NCBI GenBank assembly: GCA_946811695.1
Contig: OX328124.1
Location: forward strand, 96,189,804 to 96,253,803
DNA length: 64,000 bases
Origin: Gonocerus acuteangulatus
Taxonomy: Eukaryota > Arthropoda > Insecta > Hemiptera > Coreidae
Direction: 5' to 3'
Part shown: positions 1-11,407 of the stretch, in pieces
Numbering within the stretch: the first letter of the stretch is position 1
How the letters are laid out: each line of letters begins with the position of its first letter
Translations under genes and position numbers: made by a program
The notes under the pieces: generated by a model
What the model saw: the letters and a program-made list of their open reading frames with translations, nothing else
What the model was told of the DNA's origin: nothing
Databases searched by the model: none

Positions 1-107
1 ACTTCAAATATCTAAATTGTTAGTATTCCATACACGGGAAATGGTCTCAGCCCCCCCCCCGAAATTTTCCCAGCCCCCTCCGAAATTATTTTCTATATAC
101 GCCCATG
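1..107. mobile_element. Right end of a MITE (TATATACGCCCATG family), cut by window start
   Basis: The segment is nearly identical to the right end of the complete 261-bp MITE at 37630-37890, including the C-runs and the terminal TATATACGCCCATG. The left part is outside the window. Confidence 0.75.
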
Positions 108-199
108 GTAATAATGTATTCTTAGAGCAAACGTTAGACGTGGCGTCTTAAATTTCTTCCCTTCGTTATTTTATTTTATATTTTTCACGAAGATCAAAC

Positions 200-300
200 C
201 CTACCAATCACTGCTTTTATTCCGTTACTAATGGCACTAGGGATATGAATGGAACCGTGCTAAGATGAGGCAGTTCTTGCGAGTCGGAATTTTATCTAAT
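200..300 (-). repeat. Fragment of dispersed repeat R-A (CCGACTCGCAGGAACTGC family)
   Basis: In reverse orientation it matches copies at about 16810-16910, 17330-17470, 25196-25350, 37238-38080 and 56345-56560. Shared words are the sequence around ACTCGCAGGAACTGC, GCGCGGTTCCGTTC and a CCCTAGTG/C segment. I cannot classify the family. Confidence 0.55.
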
Positions 301-639
301 ATCTCCAAGCCTTTAAAACATATGTGGACAACAACTGACCCGCGAGACATTTTTAAAAAACAAATTTAAAAAAAAAATCATATTTCACCACTTACTTACA
401 CTGATTCCAAACGAGGATGATCGAGTGAGATGGGGGTTTTCGCCTGCTCCTGCTGAATTAAGTGAGCGGGGAAGCCGAGTGTCTCATTGATTTCGTGTCA
501 CTATTTAACTTTCGTAGTTTGTACCTATTTTTTTCATTTCATTCTGTTATTTTAATAATTTTTATTACAATCGAATTGTCGTATTATTTCATTTATTTAT
601 TATTTTAATTATCCTGCCTCTACCCTACTGAGTCATTGG

Positions 640-1025
640 CAGTGCGGTCTTTTATATTCGTCCGTAGTTGTCGATTTGTTTAATGAAAGTGATTAGTTTA
701 TAGATAGTCTGTTCATCTCCTAAAATGTCCTGTAATATTTGGGTACCTTAAGTGTTAGTCTTACGTGATCGTATTTGTGGCAGTTAGTAAGTATATGTTC
801 AACTGACTTTTTTGTGTCGCATGTGATGCATTTAGGATGATGGAGGTTGTTTAGGAGGTAGTTGTGGGTCAGTGCTGTGTGTCCGATTCGTAGTCTTGCT
901 AAAACGATTTCTTCCCTTCGGGAGTGGCGTTGTGCTTTGTTCCAATTTTCCGTGTTCTTTTTGATTTTAGTAATGTTGGTACGTCTAATTCCAAACCAAG
1001 AGTCATTCCATTTTTGTCTTGTGAA
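640..1025 (-). pseudogene. 3' end of a RNase H-type LINE ORF2 (C-terminal zinc-knuckle region)
   Basis: The minus strand is open from about 1023 to 730. It contains the sequence LARLRIGHTALTHNYLL and then CITC...HILTNC, the cysteine-histidine tail that follows RNase H in I/Jockey-group non-LTR retrotransposons. The same domain occurs at 22570-22790 and near 52080-52220 in this window. RT and RNase H are missing, so this is a 5'-truncated relic. Confidence 0.7.
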
Positions 1026-1194
1026 ATTATGAACACTACTTTAAAATCCTATGTTATTTTATTTTGAAACATTTACGCGGCTCGTGAACGTATTTGCACA
1101 CTAAAGTTTAGCCCACATGTCAAAGGTTGCCCCATACCTGCTTTCAAACATTCAGTTCAATCCAACCTCCTTGAAAATCCACTTTAGTCCGGGA

Positions 1195-1271
1195 CGTCTT
1201 TCTCCGCCCTATTAACACTACGTCTTTCTCCGCCCTATTAACACTACGTCTTTCTCCGCCCTATTAACACT
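1195..1271. repeat. 26-bp tandem repeat, 3 copies
   Basis: Three adjacent identical units starting CGTCTTTCTCCGCC at 1195, 1221 and 1247. No coding sense is apparent. Confidence 0.85.
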
Positions 1272-1452
1272 CATTGAAATCTCCTAGAATCCAAACTTCC
1301 ATAAAAAAACACACAAATCTCTATCAGAGTACCTCTTGATCCCTTCAAAGCTTTCGACTCAGTTAAACATCAAATGCTTCGAACAAAATACCTAGTCCTC
1401 TCCTTTTCCAATAGTGCCATCATCAGAATGTGAGTAGGTCGTTCAAAGTTCA

Positions 1453-1454
<2 letters not shown>

Positions 1455-1501
<47 letters not shown>
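1455..1501. repeat. (AT)n microsatellite
   Basis: Uninterrupted AT dinucleotides for about 46 bp. Confidence 0.95.
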
Positions 1502-1503
<2 letters not shown>

Positions 1504-1729
1504 AACGTAAAATGTTCTAATCGGTACTTCCGACTTGCGTCATGAGGTCAACCTTCTAAGCGGGTTTCCGCCCTATGGAGGGAGGGAGGAACCGCGCTAA
1601 AACAGTTACATATGGAAGCCTTTAAACGGAAAGGAACCAACTGCCATATGTTCATTCTTTAGAGAATTTGGTTTAAAGTTTTTTGTGGGTCTAAAATTCC
1701 TTTATTATCTGTAATGTTTCATTCATTTT

Positions 1730-1933
1730 TTTGTAACTATCCATTTATTATTAACTGCGAATTTTAGGACGGGTTATCTATAGGTTACCACCCTTTTCTA
1801 GCCAAGATAGGGGTGATGCCTTTTCTTTTTTCGAAAGAAAAGCCACCGCCCCTCGTGGGAATCGAACCCACAACCTTTAGCACGGAGTGTGCTCACGCCT
1901 TTACACTCACGCCCACCGGGCCTCCGAAAATGA
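1730..1933 (-). mobile_element. tRNA-derived SINE (family T), minus strand
   Basis: On the minus strand the 5' head resembles a tRNA with an A-box-like GTGGGCGTGAGTG segment and a good B box (GGTTCGATTCC). A short linker with a TTTCGAAAAAAG-type hairpin follows, then a tail ending near AATAATAAATGGA. It is flanked by 12-bp direct repeats TTCATTCATTTT at 1718-1729 and 1934-1945, so it is a retrotransposed copy. Related copies are at 13474-13562, 40561-40705 and 59765-59995. Confidence 0.8.
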
Positions 1934-2045
1934 TTCATTCATTTTGTCTCATTAAAATAAACTGTTGTTATGGTAATGGGGTTTTTATTTTTATAGTTAT
2001 TGATAAAATGGTGCTTGTTTCCTTTCTGTTTATTACAGCATAATG

Positions 2046-3100
2046 GATGCACCATTTCACTTCTTTTTTTTTTTTTTTTTTTTGGTATTTTTTCTTGCTT
2101 TAATGACAACATTATATTTTAACCAGTTTTTTTATTACTATGTAAATTCTCTAATTCTCTACAAGATAGCACCAAAAACTCAATTTCGTTAAAAATGGCG
2201 CTTGGTTTCTTTCCGTTTAGAGGCGTTCATATAATATATTAGTGAAAACTAGTAAGTACCAGATGATTTATTTGTACTCCGTCATATTTTACTAAATAAT
2301 TAGCACATATTGCTTAACACTTGACAATCCGTCCTACACAATTTGTGCTAATACCAGCTGCAAGATTACGTAATCAAAATCAATATCTCTGTCTATTCTT
2401 ACCGCCATTCTCTTCTTTTGGTTTAGTCAAAATAAGTTTAGTTTAAACAAAATAGAAAATCATTAATTAATACAGTAGAAACATACCTTTCCATAATGTT
2501 TATTAGAACTCCACATGATTCACGCCCAATCCGGTGCTTCATCAAGAGCATGTAACTAAATATATTTAGATATATTTAGTTATGTTATCAATATTTATTG
2601 ATCACACTTTGAATTGTAACCTTGACACATCCGATACTGGTTTAAGGTTATTCCCATTGCCTATTTTGAATTTTTTAATGGGACCATTAATAATTTGAGC
2701 AATAAGCTCCCGATAAAGAGCTTGAAACAAACAGAATTCTAATAAACATTAAGGAACAGATAGTTCTTTTTTATCGATTACTGGCATTCAAATAATTTTA
2801 AAAGAAAGTGGGTTTTGAAAAGGTCACAATATTTACTTCAAAATTTGTTTTTTCAATATCAGTAATTGTCAACCCTTAATAGGAAAGACAACATTTCTTC
2901 AACTTTCACGTTAAGAAAACAAGGCCTTGATCAAATTTTCCATTCTTGTTCAAATGCAGAGTTAGTATGTTTGCCTAAAAATAAAGATCAAGTAGTTTAA
3001 CCAGCATAATCTGACAGCCAAAACACTGTTCTCTTTTTTACAAATTCACACAAAATGAAACTTGCGATTAAAGTTTTACGTTAATTGGCCTCCAGGTACA
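2046..3100. other. No gene found; AT-rich DNA
   Basis: Nothing recognisable except a T-run near 2064 and a short palindrome around 2560-2585. Confidence 0.5.
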
Positions 3101-3103
3101 TTT

Positions 3104-3330
3104 CTGTATGGGCGTATAAATTTCATAATTTCGGGGGGGGGGGGCTGGGAGCAGGGGGATTTGAGGGTAGGGAAAATGGTAATTATTTTATTGTAAAATT
3201 GTAAGTTTTTAGGTCCTCTGAACACCTAGTAAACCAGGATAAATGTTGAATACATTCGTTCTTATAGACTTTTTTTTTCTCGAAATGTTCTCACAAAAAC
3301 AAAATTTCGGGGGGGCTGCGAGGGTGGATC
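3104..3330. mobile_element. Degenerate MITE remnant (ATGGGCGTATA family)
   Basis: It begins TATGGGCGTATAAATTTC and contains two G-runs of the kind seen in the complete copy at 37630-37890. The right terminus is not clear. Confidence 0.45.
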
Positions 3331-3784
3331 GTCCTGCCTAATTACAAACTTCACTGTAAAATGTTGCTCCAACTTCCCATTTATTTTTCTCTACTTACAT
3401 TCTTCCTTAGAGTGTATGCTGTCAGACAAAACTTCGAATATTTATTTCTTTATTCCATTTAAGAGCTCCAAACAAACAAAAAATATTACAAATTTGAGTT
3501 TTAGGATATCAGTAATTTGAATAACTGATTTCAAAATCAGAATCAGTAATTTGAATAACATCACAAAATAAAAAAATATTGAAATTAAATATACAAAAGC
3601 TTATATATAACATAAACAAAATGAATTGAACGCAAAGGTTTAGAATCTCGGAGTATCTACAATTACAGCTGTGCTATTTACTAATTGCTTGCTATTATCA
3701 ACGTTAAAACATTGTATGGAAAATAATTTTTAGAAAATACACAAAAGAGTACACTGTCTAAGTCTTCTTAATGTTTACTTTACG

Positions 3785-5480
3785 TCATACAGGTTCTGTT
3801 ATTTTTCCCGAAGATTTCTTAATTCGAGTTTTAGGTAATTTGGTATTCCTCTCCTTGGGCAATACTCCCTTCCGAGGAGTCGGTACTTTCTTGTCCTCTT
3901 GTTCCGCATCATCTGCTGTCCCCGTCCTTTCTTCAAGACTAGCAGCAGCTTTAACTTGTTGTGGGTGAGGCTCAGCTCCAACGGGAATGTTGGGATTGGA
4001 AAAGGATAACGTCAGCTTTTCTAAATTGTCCATTCTTTGGAATATGTTTTCCGCAGACCTCAGCAATTCGTCAATTTTTTCACATTCATTTTGTAGATCC
4101 TCAGTTGGAGTTTCATTTTCATCTCATTTCTGCTTTCCTGTAGAAGAAGGAAAATCTAGATATTTATTATCGAAGGATAAGAGGCTTCGGTCTATTGAAT
4201 CAAAAATCGGAACTGTGATACGGAGCTGAGTCGAGCTGTGTTCGGTATTGCTAGAAGTAGATATAACATCATCTGGTTCTTGATGGACGATGGAGACTTT
4301 GTTGGTGGAAGTAGATTCATTTTTAAAAGCTTTAAATGAGCCTTGATTAGTATTAATGTTCGCTTGGTTATTTTCAGCCCTCTTTTTATAACCTATGGGA
4401 CATAGTGTTGTAAAAGAGCGCGCCTTTGAGGCTAGAAGGCGCGGCTCGTAAAAGCTCGAGCTCTCAGAGCTTGGACAGGGCTCGATAGAAGGCGCGTGCC
4501 TTGAAGGCTCGGCTTAGTAGAAGGCGCGAGCCTTGAAGGCTCGCCTCGGGAGAAGGCGCATGCTTTGGAGCCTTTTACTTTTCATTTCCAAAATGGCGGA
4601 CGGCGGGCAAACAGCTGTTTCATGAAATATACTTTAGTAGATTCGTCCTAAATTCATTCCGCCACATTGAAATTATTCGCTGGCATTTAAATTTACCATT
4701 TCATTGATAAACTAATTATATGGATCACTAATTGGGTAAAAATAGTAACTTTTCCTAAAAAATAAACTCTTCTGTGAGACGGTGATGGCAACACTGTCGT
4801 ACTACAACTATACTACTATAACCGTGCTTGCCAAAGTTCTACCTTCCCAGGGCTCCAAGGCCGAGCCTTCAAGGCTCGATGGAGAACCTTCAGGGCTTGA
4901 CAAGGTTAGGCTGAAGCCTCACTCCGGAGCCTTCATCGAGCCCTCAGAGCTCCGGCTGTAGAGGTTAGATTCAAGGTTCAGGCGTCAAGCCTCTAGTCAG
5001 GGCTCGCTTTTAACAACACTAATGGGACATACAGCAGCCAAATGTTGATCTTTACAAATAAAACAGCTGATTTTTCCTGAATCAATGAATATCTTCCACT
5101 GTTTATCTGCGACTTTGATAACCAGCGAAGAAGGTAGCTTTTCAATGCCCTCAGGATTGATAAACAGCTGCCTTCTATGACTGAGTACATGTGCTAACCG
5201 TGGATCATGAAGGCTAGCATTTAAACATTTGCCAGGCGAAACTATTTCAATTCGTAGCCTCTTTAATGCTTCGTCTATGGCTTTATTGGGGATTTCTGGA
5301 AAAACGTTAGACAAAACAATCCTTTTTCCTGCCTCTAAGCAGCGCCTTAATAAAATATCATGTCCACGGAAAAACGGATCTTAATATTCCGTTGTTGTTC
5401 TACTAATTTATCCAATTCCTTCTTACTATTGAAATGTACACAAAACCTGCTTCCTGAAATATAGGAAGCAAATTTAATGT
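3785..5480 (-). pseudogene. LINE ORF1 (gag-like) relic, split by a hAT-like element
   Basis: Reading the minus strand from about 5480: an RRM-like segment (VLSNVFPEIPNKAIDEALKR), a conserved VLSHRRQLFINPEG stretch and a CCHC-type knuckle CFICKDQHLAAVC near 5030-5070. A low-complexity, Lys/Glu-rich C-terminal part resumes at 4402 after the insertion at 4403-5021 and ends at 3785. A frameshift near 5350 and a stop near 4125 are visible, so it is not functional. The architecture is that of ORF1 proteins of arthropod non-LTR elements. Confidence 0.65.
4403..5021. mobile_element. hAT-like non-autonomous DNA element, 619 bp, 8-bp target duplication
   Basis: The ends are TAGTGTTGT... and ...ACAACACTA, fitting the hAT end rule, and the element is flanked by ATGGGACA at 4395-4402 and 5022-5029. 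It has no transposase. The inside is unusually GC-rich, with many short palindromic subrepeats of the GGCTCGAGCCTTCAAGGCTC kind near both ends. It sits inside the LINE ORF1 relic. Confidence 0.82.
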
Positions 5481-5749
5481 GTTTAGAAGAAGAAAACTTT
5501 ATTTAATGAAATAATAAAGTGGGCTGCCCAACTTTATTGGGTTGCTGGATATACAACATGCTCATCATTCCTGGAGGCATTCATTTATTTCTTGATCTTG
5601 TTATTTGTTCTGTTTTTTTTCCCCCAAAAGTTCGTGGGCATTACACGCGCCAAAAAATACAAATTGTTCTTCTAATAAAAAAAACAAAAAAAACAACAAC
5701 AACAAAAACTTAAGAGACAGCGGAGTCTAAGGAACGACGTTTGTTGCAT

Positions 5750-5779
5750 ATATAAAAAAAAAAAAAAAAAAAAAAAAAA
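5750..5779. repeat. Poly(A) tract
   Basis: A run of A of about 27 bases, possibly the tail of an old retro-insertion. Confidence 0.8.
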
Positions 5780-5792
5780 GGAGGGATGTCCG

Positions 5793-6050
5793 TTAGTGAC
5801 CATAAATATGTTGGCTCATTATGCCTAGCGAGTCAATAATTATTGACTCAGCTATAACAGGTAGGTGTTCCGGCAGGATTCCTAGTTCTTGTAAGATAGT
5901 GCAGGTAATTTTCGGAATTGTACCTCTTGCACCGAACCACAGACCCTTAACAAGGAATTTTCTGGAAAAACCAAACTCAATAGGTACTCTTCTTGTTTTA
6001 TGCCTTTTACAGTATCTAAAACTACAGCGAAATCGCTGGGGCATAAAGGC
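5793..6050 (-). pseudogene. Retroelement ORF C-terminal fragment (unclassified)
   Basis: The minus strand from about 6044 to 5793 reads a basic segment, then VPIEFGFSRKFLVKGLWFGA and RGTIPKITCTILQELGI to a stop. A basic tail with a G-x-R-G-T-I motif recalls the C-termini of reverse transcriptase polyproteins of non-LTR or Penelope-like type. The assignment is by resemblance only. Confidence 0.35.
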
Positions 6051-6283
6051 TTCTCTTGTTAAACATTAGAGGTTACGTTCACAAGCGATTCCATAACTAT
6101 ATTTGTTTTTTTAAATAGAGTTACTATTTGATGAAAAACTGTTACTCACTTAAATTTGAAGTTAAAAATGCACTTGTTTGTAACACTTTTGCTTTAATAG
6201 GTGTCACGTTCTTGATGAAAATAATTAAATCTCTTCTTAGTAACTGTATACATGAACTTTTACATTCGCGCACAGCTGTTCCT

Positions 6284-6286
<3 letters not shown>

Positions 6287-6343
<57 letters not shown>

Positions 6344-6510
6344 GGCACATCTACAACTTGGCCATTAGCGCCGGGCTATCTACAGGTTGCCACCCTTTTA
6401 TAATGCCAACAGCACGTGGTCGGTCACCCATTCAGGTACTGACCACGCCCGACCTTGCTTAACTTCGGTGATCTACGGGAACCGGTGTATTCAACGTGGC
6501 TATGGCCGAC
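6287..6510 (-). mobile_element. 5S-rRNA-derived SINE, complete, minus strand
   Basis: On the minus strand the first ~110 bases track 5S rRNA: the CCGGTTCCCGTAGATCACCG, AAGTTAAGC and TCGGGCG-type blocks, then TACCTGAATGGGTGACC, i.e. the pol III A-box, intermediate element and C-box region. A tail with CATTATAAAAGGGTGGCAAC follows, ending in a long poly(A) (T-run at 6287-6340). Perfect 12-bp target duplications GCTGTTCCTAAT lie at 6275-6286 and 6511-6522. Other copies: 8150-8315, 17470-17640, 30097-30265, 53612-53765. Confidence 0.88.
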
Positions 6511-6522
6511 GCTGTTCCTAAT

Positions 6523-8137
6523 AAACTTAAAATAAAAAGTACTGAAGTAAATTTATTTAGGACCACATCAGTGTAAGAAATAGGTCTTCAGTGTTTCGGA
6601 ATTGTTCGTTTAATTCTATTGAAGTCGAAATATAAAGATTTTTTAATCTAAGCTTACGAAATCTCACCAAATAAAAGCACAGCACAGAAAAACGTTATGA
6701 TAACGGAGTTTCTGTGAGTTAGCTTTTTTTTAATTCTTTTTCTGAAGCCCTGAAAAACGTTTTATATAATGAACAGTCCAGCTATTATTAAATCATCTTG
6801 CTTTCTGAAACCTTGTGGTGGGAACGATTACTATGCAATTATATTTCTTCTTCCGGCATTTATTCTGTGTAAATTATTCACAATAAAATTACTGCAATTT
6901 TTATATGATACGGGGAAAAGGTCAACACATTCTTGAAAAAGGAATTGTATCGGTTAGCGGTAGCAACTCAATTTAGCATTGATTTCTTCGCTATCGAGAT
7001 GACAGGCTAATATTAAAAACGTATTTTTATAATTAGCAGTTAATTTAAATCATTGAGGAAAATTATCAATTATTATATTATGACTTGGAAACATTCCAAT
7101 ACTATAATGAACAAGAGCAAAAATGAAATGCTCGTATTTTCTGATCTTTGATATTTGTTTTTTTTTTTTTGTTTTTTTTTTTTTTTTAATTTGGGTGCGT
7201 CGACTGCGATGGTCATTGGCACCAATTTGATATTTGTTATTCCTATTTTTGCTGTTCAATGAAGCCGATTTCCTTTCCTTTTCAATTTCCAGAAAAAATT
7301 AACTCAAAATAAAACCTATTGATAAAAAACCCTTCTTATTTTTACTAAATAGCTACAATGGTAACCTCAGATCCTTGTTAAAAAAATTTAAAACGAAAAT
7401 CAAAAGTAAATGATTACGATGCTTAATGGCACAAAAAGAAAACTCGATATTTCAAGCGTTTATTTTTTTTAATGAACGTTTGAGATAACTTTTTAAATAA
7501 ACAACTCATACAGTTAAAGAAAAATGATCCTCTTACTCCTGATTAGCCGAATATTTTTTTTTTTTTGTTATGTGTGCTAATTAAAAAAATACATTCCTAC
7601 GTAATCAGCTAAAAAAAATGTGAAACGTCCAAAACTGTTCATATCTGCTAGTAAAACTATCAGTTGTAAAATTTAGAAGAAATAACCTCAGAAATAATAT
7701 AAACTCCTAGAGAAAATCGTAGAGCAAAAAATTGCACAAGTTATTAATTTTAGTTGTAAAAGACTATAGTAATTCCAGAACCTTGAACTCACTCCGTGAA
7801 AGTTACAAGAAGACTTAGGCTTTATTTCCTCCTTGGCTTATTCATTAAGGGGTTAGAAATATATTTAAACAATTAAAAGCGGGATGAATCGTCTGATTAT
7901 TAGACAGTAATTGTTATTTTTCTAGTTAACAACATTGCTTAAATACCTTTCTTGGAGATAATATGTGATGTGCCGTGAAACCTTATTATATTGTATTCCT
8001 GATTATGGATATCATGCAAGGAGAAAGCTACGACTCTCTGGAAATCTATTGTATAAAATTAACCTAATGAAAATACGCCAAAAACTAATGTTCTAGTTTT
8101 CAGAACTGGGGGGAAACTGATGAAACATTTACGTTCA
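6523..8137. other. No gene found; AT-rich intergenic DNA
   Basis: Only T- and A-runs (for example 7158-7188 and 7553-7566) are visible. I see no coding segment. Confidence 0.5.
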
Positions 8138-8149
8138 ATAGTTCTTCTC

Positions 8150-8315
8150 GCCAACGTCCATAGCCATGCTGAATGCGCCGGTTCCCGTAGATCACAGGAG
8201 TTAAGGAATGTCGGGCGTGGCAAGTACCCGAATGGTTTACCGACCACGAACTGTTGGTATTATAAAAGGGTAGCCCAATAGTTGATACGCCATTAAACAC
8301 GAAAAAAATAAATAA
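8150..8315 (+). mobile_element. 5S-rRNA-derived SINE, plus strand
   Basis: Starts GCCAACGTCCATAGCC like 5S rRNA, carries AGTTAAGGAATGTCGGGCGT and TACCCGAATGG, continues into the TATAAAAGGGT tail and ends with an A-rich AATAAATAA stretch. The 12-bp duplications ATAGTTCTTCTC flank it at 8138-8149 and 8316-8327. Confidence 0.87.
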
Positions 8316-8327
8316 ATAGTTCTTCTC

Positions 8328-9240
8328 TACAATAACAATATTCAAGAAAAGTAAAATGAATACTGTTTATATGCGACTTTCGGCCGAGTTCACATACACA
8401 AGTTTCAAGTTTTGCAAGGGCTCATAATTATTTTAATTCCACAAAAAATAAATAAATAAATAAAAATAAAATCCAATATTTGCACACTATTGAGCCTTTG
8501 AGCGTTGAACGTGAGGCATTCTTCGTCACCTTTTATCACTTGCCTCGCTATACTGACCTCATGATTCTGTGGTATTTACTCCTGTAGCTTTCCTGCCCCG
8601 AGTTCGACGTCTATATTTTTGCGATTGACTGGCTAGCTACTATTGTTTCGAGACGGATGTTGTTTGTAGTCCCTTCTGGGAACCTTGGCAAGGCATAATT
8701 CCCTCAGCTAATTGTCAGCAATCTACCTTGTTGTAATTTTCCATAAGCTTCATAATTTATATTATTTCTCACATTACCTTATATGGTTACATGGAATGCT
8801 GATCAAGCTGTATCAGATGGTTTGTGAAGAAATGTTCTGGCATGCCTAATATTTCGACATTATTTATATTGTTTTAATGGCCTTAATGGGTTTCTTTAAT
8901 GGTGTTAATGGCCTAAAAGCGCATTTGCTTTTAGGCCAGTAACGCTTTTTCGATATAAGTGTTTTTAACTTTGTTTCTTGCCCAAACAACTTAGCTACGA
9001 AACGAGTGTTCCTGAAAACAAGATCGGTGCAAATTTGGAAAGGAAATAGGCAAACATAATTGTGCGTTATTTTTTATGGTATTTAATCATAATTAAAATT
9101 AATTATTGTAAGGTTTCATTATTATTAAGTTTAATTATTGTTAGAATTACAATCAATAGTGAGAGGCATTCAAATATTTATGTTTCGCGACACATATTAT
9201 ACGAATCGCGAGTATGTGATTTAGGTATTTAGGTGCTTGG
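8328..9240. other. No gene found
   Basis: AT-rich DNA with a short hairpin near 8911-8938 (GGCCTAAAAGC and its complement). No coding evidence. Confidence 0.45.
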
Positions 9241-9281
9241 CAAGAGAGCCTGGTCCAACATTATTCTTATTCCTATAGCCG

Positions 9282-9623
9282 GCCCATGCGCAAGCAACTC
9301 TTGTTATGTGCGTGTATGCCAGTGGCCTTTAATGGTTTATTTTCCGCTTCCCTTGGCGTTATAAGTTGTTCTTGGCATTCTTATTCCTATAGCCAGCCCA
9401 TGCGCAAGCAACTCTCGTTATGTGCGTGTATGCCAGAGGCTTTTAATGGTTTATTTTCCGCTTCCCTTGGCGTTATTAGTTGTTCTTGGCATTCTTATTC
9501 CTATAGCCAGCCCATGCGCAAGCAACTCTCGTTATGTGCGTGTATGCCAGAGGCTTTTAATGGTTTATTTTCCGCTTCCCTTGGCTTTATAAGTTGTTCC
9601 TGGCATTCTTATTCCTATGGCCG
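9282..9623 (+). repeat. 114-bp tandem repeat, 3 copies
   Basis: Units starting GCCCATGCGCAAGCAACTC at 9282, 9396 and 9510 are nearly identical, and a fourth partial start lies at 9624. The period is 38 codons exactly, so a reading frame from 9286 stays open through the array to 9771 (161 codons, 38-residue repeats). There is no signal that it is expressed, and its composition (Cys, Ser, Trp, Tyr-rich) is not one I recognise. Confidence 0.8.
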
Positions 9624-10390
9624 GCCCATGTTTGTTGTATTGGACCTTTCTGGACGCCAATCTACCCGGCGAATGGTGAGATACTTCCATAATTACCTTA
9701 ATTCTCTTCCTAAACCCTGTTTCCTTTCTTCTCGCCTTTCAATGCCGTATACCTGGAGGTGGATGCCCTGAAGGTAAGGCTAATTATTATTATTTTTACA
9801 ATATGTTTGGGTTGTACCCATATTTCATCATATTTTGTCCTTTGCTTCTATCCGAGCTCACCAGAGCAACCACATTTTTTTTTCTTCCTTAATAATATCC
9901 CACAATAATAATAATATTATGTTTGTCCTATTTTTCGAGTTGAGCTAGAGCCATCAAATCTCGAAATTATCGGACGTTTCACGAGTATTCTAAAAATTCT
10001 TTCAAAAAAAGCATCTAACCGAAAAGTTTATTAATACCAAACATTTATATAATGAAATTACGCATTGATTGGGTTAAAAAACGTTTCAATTCGACAGAGC
10101 GATTTTTAAAAAGACTTTATGAAATAGACACAATTTTTTTACACTTTTGCTTAAACTCAGAGTTAGGCGCAATAAAACGGGATATTTACGAAAGCTGACA
10201 TTTCTAACGAAGAATGATGATATTATTTTTGTAATACCACGGTAATGCACACAATCGTCATAAAGTTCGTTGGATGTTAAACACGCAGTCAAAAATAAAA
10301 CAACTGTATACATAGAACTAATAATATAAAGAAATATTAGAGAAATGGATCTCCTGATTAATCTGCCAAATAATAGAAATAAATGTAGAT

Positions 10391-10760
10391 GGAGATAGTT
10401 AGCCGCTGTAGAGATACGAAGACAGGTATAGTTGGGATTCGGCTAGGAGAAAAAACGTCAGACTTTCAAAAAGAAATCTGTATTTTGGACGTTTCGACTG
10501 CAACAATGGCAGAAGTTGGGATTCGGCTAGGAGAAAAAACGTCAGACTTTCAAAAAGAAATCTGTATTTTGGACGTTTCGACTGCAACAATGGCAGTTGG
10601 GATTCGGCTAGGAGAAAAAACGTCAGACTTTCAAAAAGAAATCTGTATTTTGGACGTTTCGACTGCAACAATGGCAGTGGGATTCGGCTAGGAGAAAAAA
10701 CGTCAGACTTTCAAAAAGAAATCTGTATTTTGGACGTTTCGACTGCAACAATGGCAGTTT
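10391..10760 (-). mobile_element. Penelope-like family A fragment with tandem 81-84 bp units
   Basis: On the minus strand the 3' terminus is GGCTAACTATCTCCAT (plus 10391-10406). Before it come four tandem copies of an 81-84 bp block (plus-strand starts 10431, 10515, 10596, 10677). Each contains GCAGTCGAAACGTCC, the 3' half of a hammerhead-like core, and CCTAGCCGAATCCC. The junctions between units differ by a few bases. The intact equivalent is at 11410-11515. Confidence 0.6.
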
Positions 10761-11407
10761 ATTAACTTAAACCCCAATAACATTAATTACAAAACCGACA
10801 AACAAAACATCTCCCCTGCTTACTCCTCCGTCTTCCATAAATTGTCCTGACCTCCTTTTTTATCTTTGTTCCCAGGCTCCAGACAATTTCTCTACTTGTG
10901 TGTCCCTAAGCTCTTAACACCTTTTACAACCCGCCTTTACAACCCGCCTTTACAACCCAGCAATTGTACCTCTTTCATCTGCACCGATTTGCCGCCCCCC
11001 ACCCCTTTTTCATAACTATAAAGACCACGGGTTTTGTTGCTGTCGTTCATACTTCTACCATGGTTACCTAAGTTGTCCTCGAGGTCTTCCTCCCTCCCCC
11101 CTAGGCATTCTCTAGTGGTATGTATCTATATATTAATTGTTATAAATTGTATTCACTTATAAAATAGATTTTGTTTTTCACTACATAAAAAATGTGCGTT
11201 GTTTTTACTGTTTAATTTTTTTTTTGTACTGTTTTTACTAACAAGTTCTACATGCTGTTTTCTTTCCAACTACCGTATCTTCATTGTTTTTTTAAAAATA
11301 AGATTGGTTAAAATTTATTGTATTGATATATATACTCCGCTCATTTCTTCCTGTCTTTTACTTACTACTTGTACATTTTCTTTACTTATAAGTTGTATAT
11401 ATTTTTT

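Noticed and set aside
1856..1920. Possible tRNA gene on the minus strand
   Set aside because: Only the A/B-box head resembles a tRNA. It continues into a SINE body with target duplications and cannot form a full cloverleaf.
8150..8260. Possible true 5S rRNA gene
   Set aside because: It is diverged, continues into the SINE tail and is flanked by target duplications; the same holds for the other copies.
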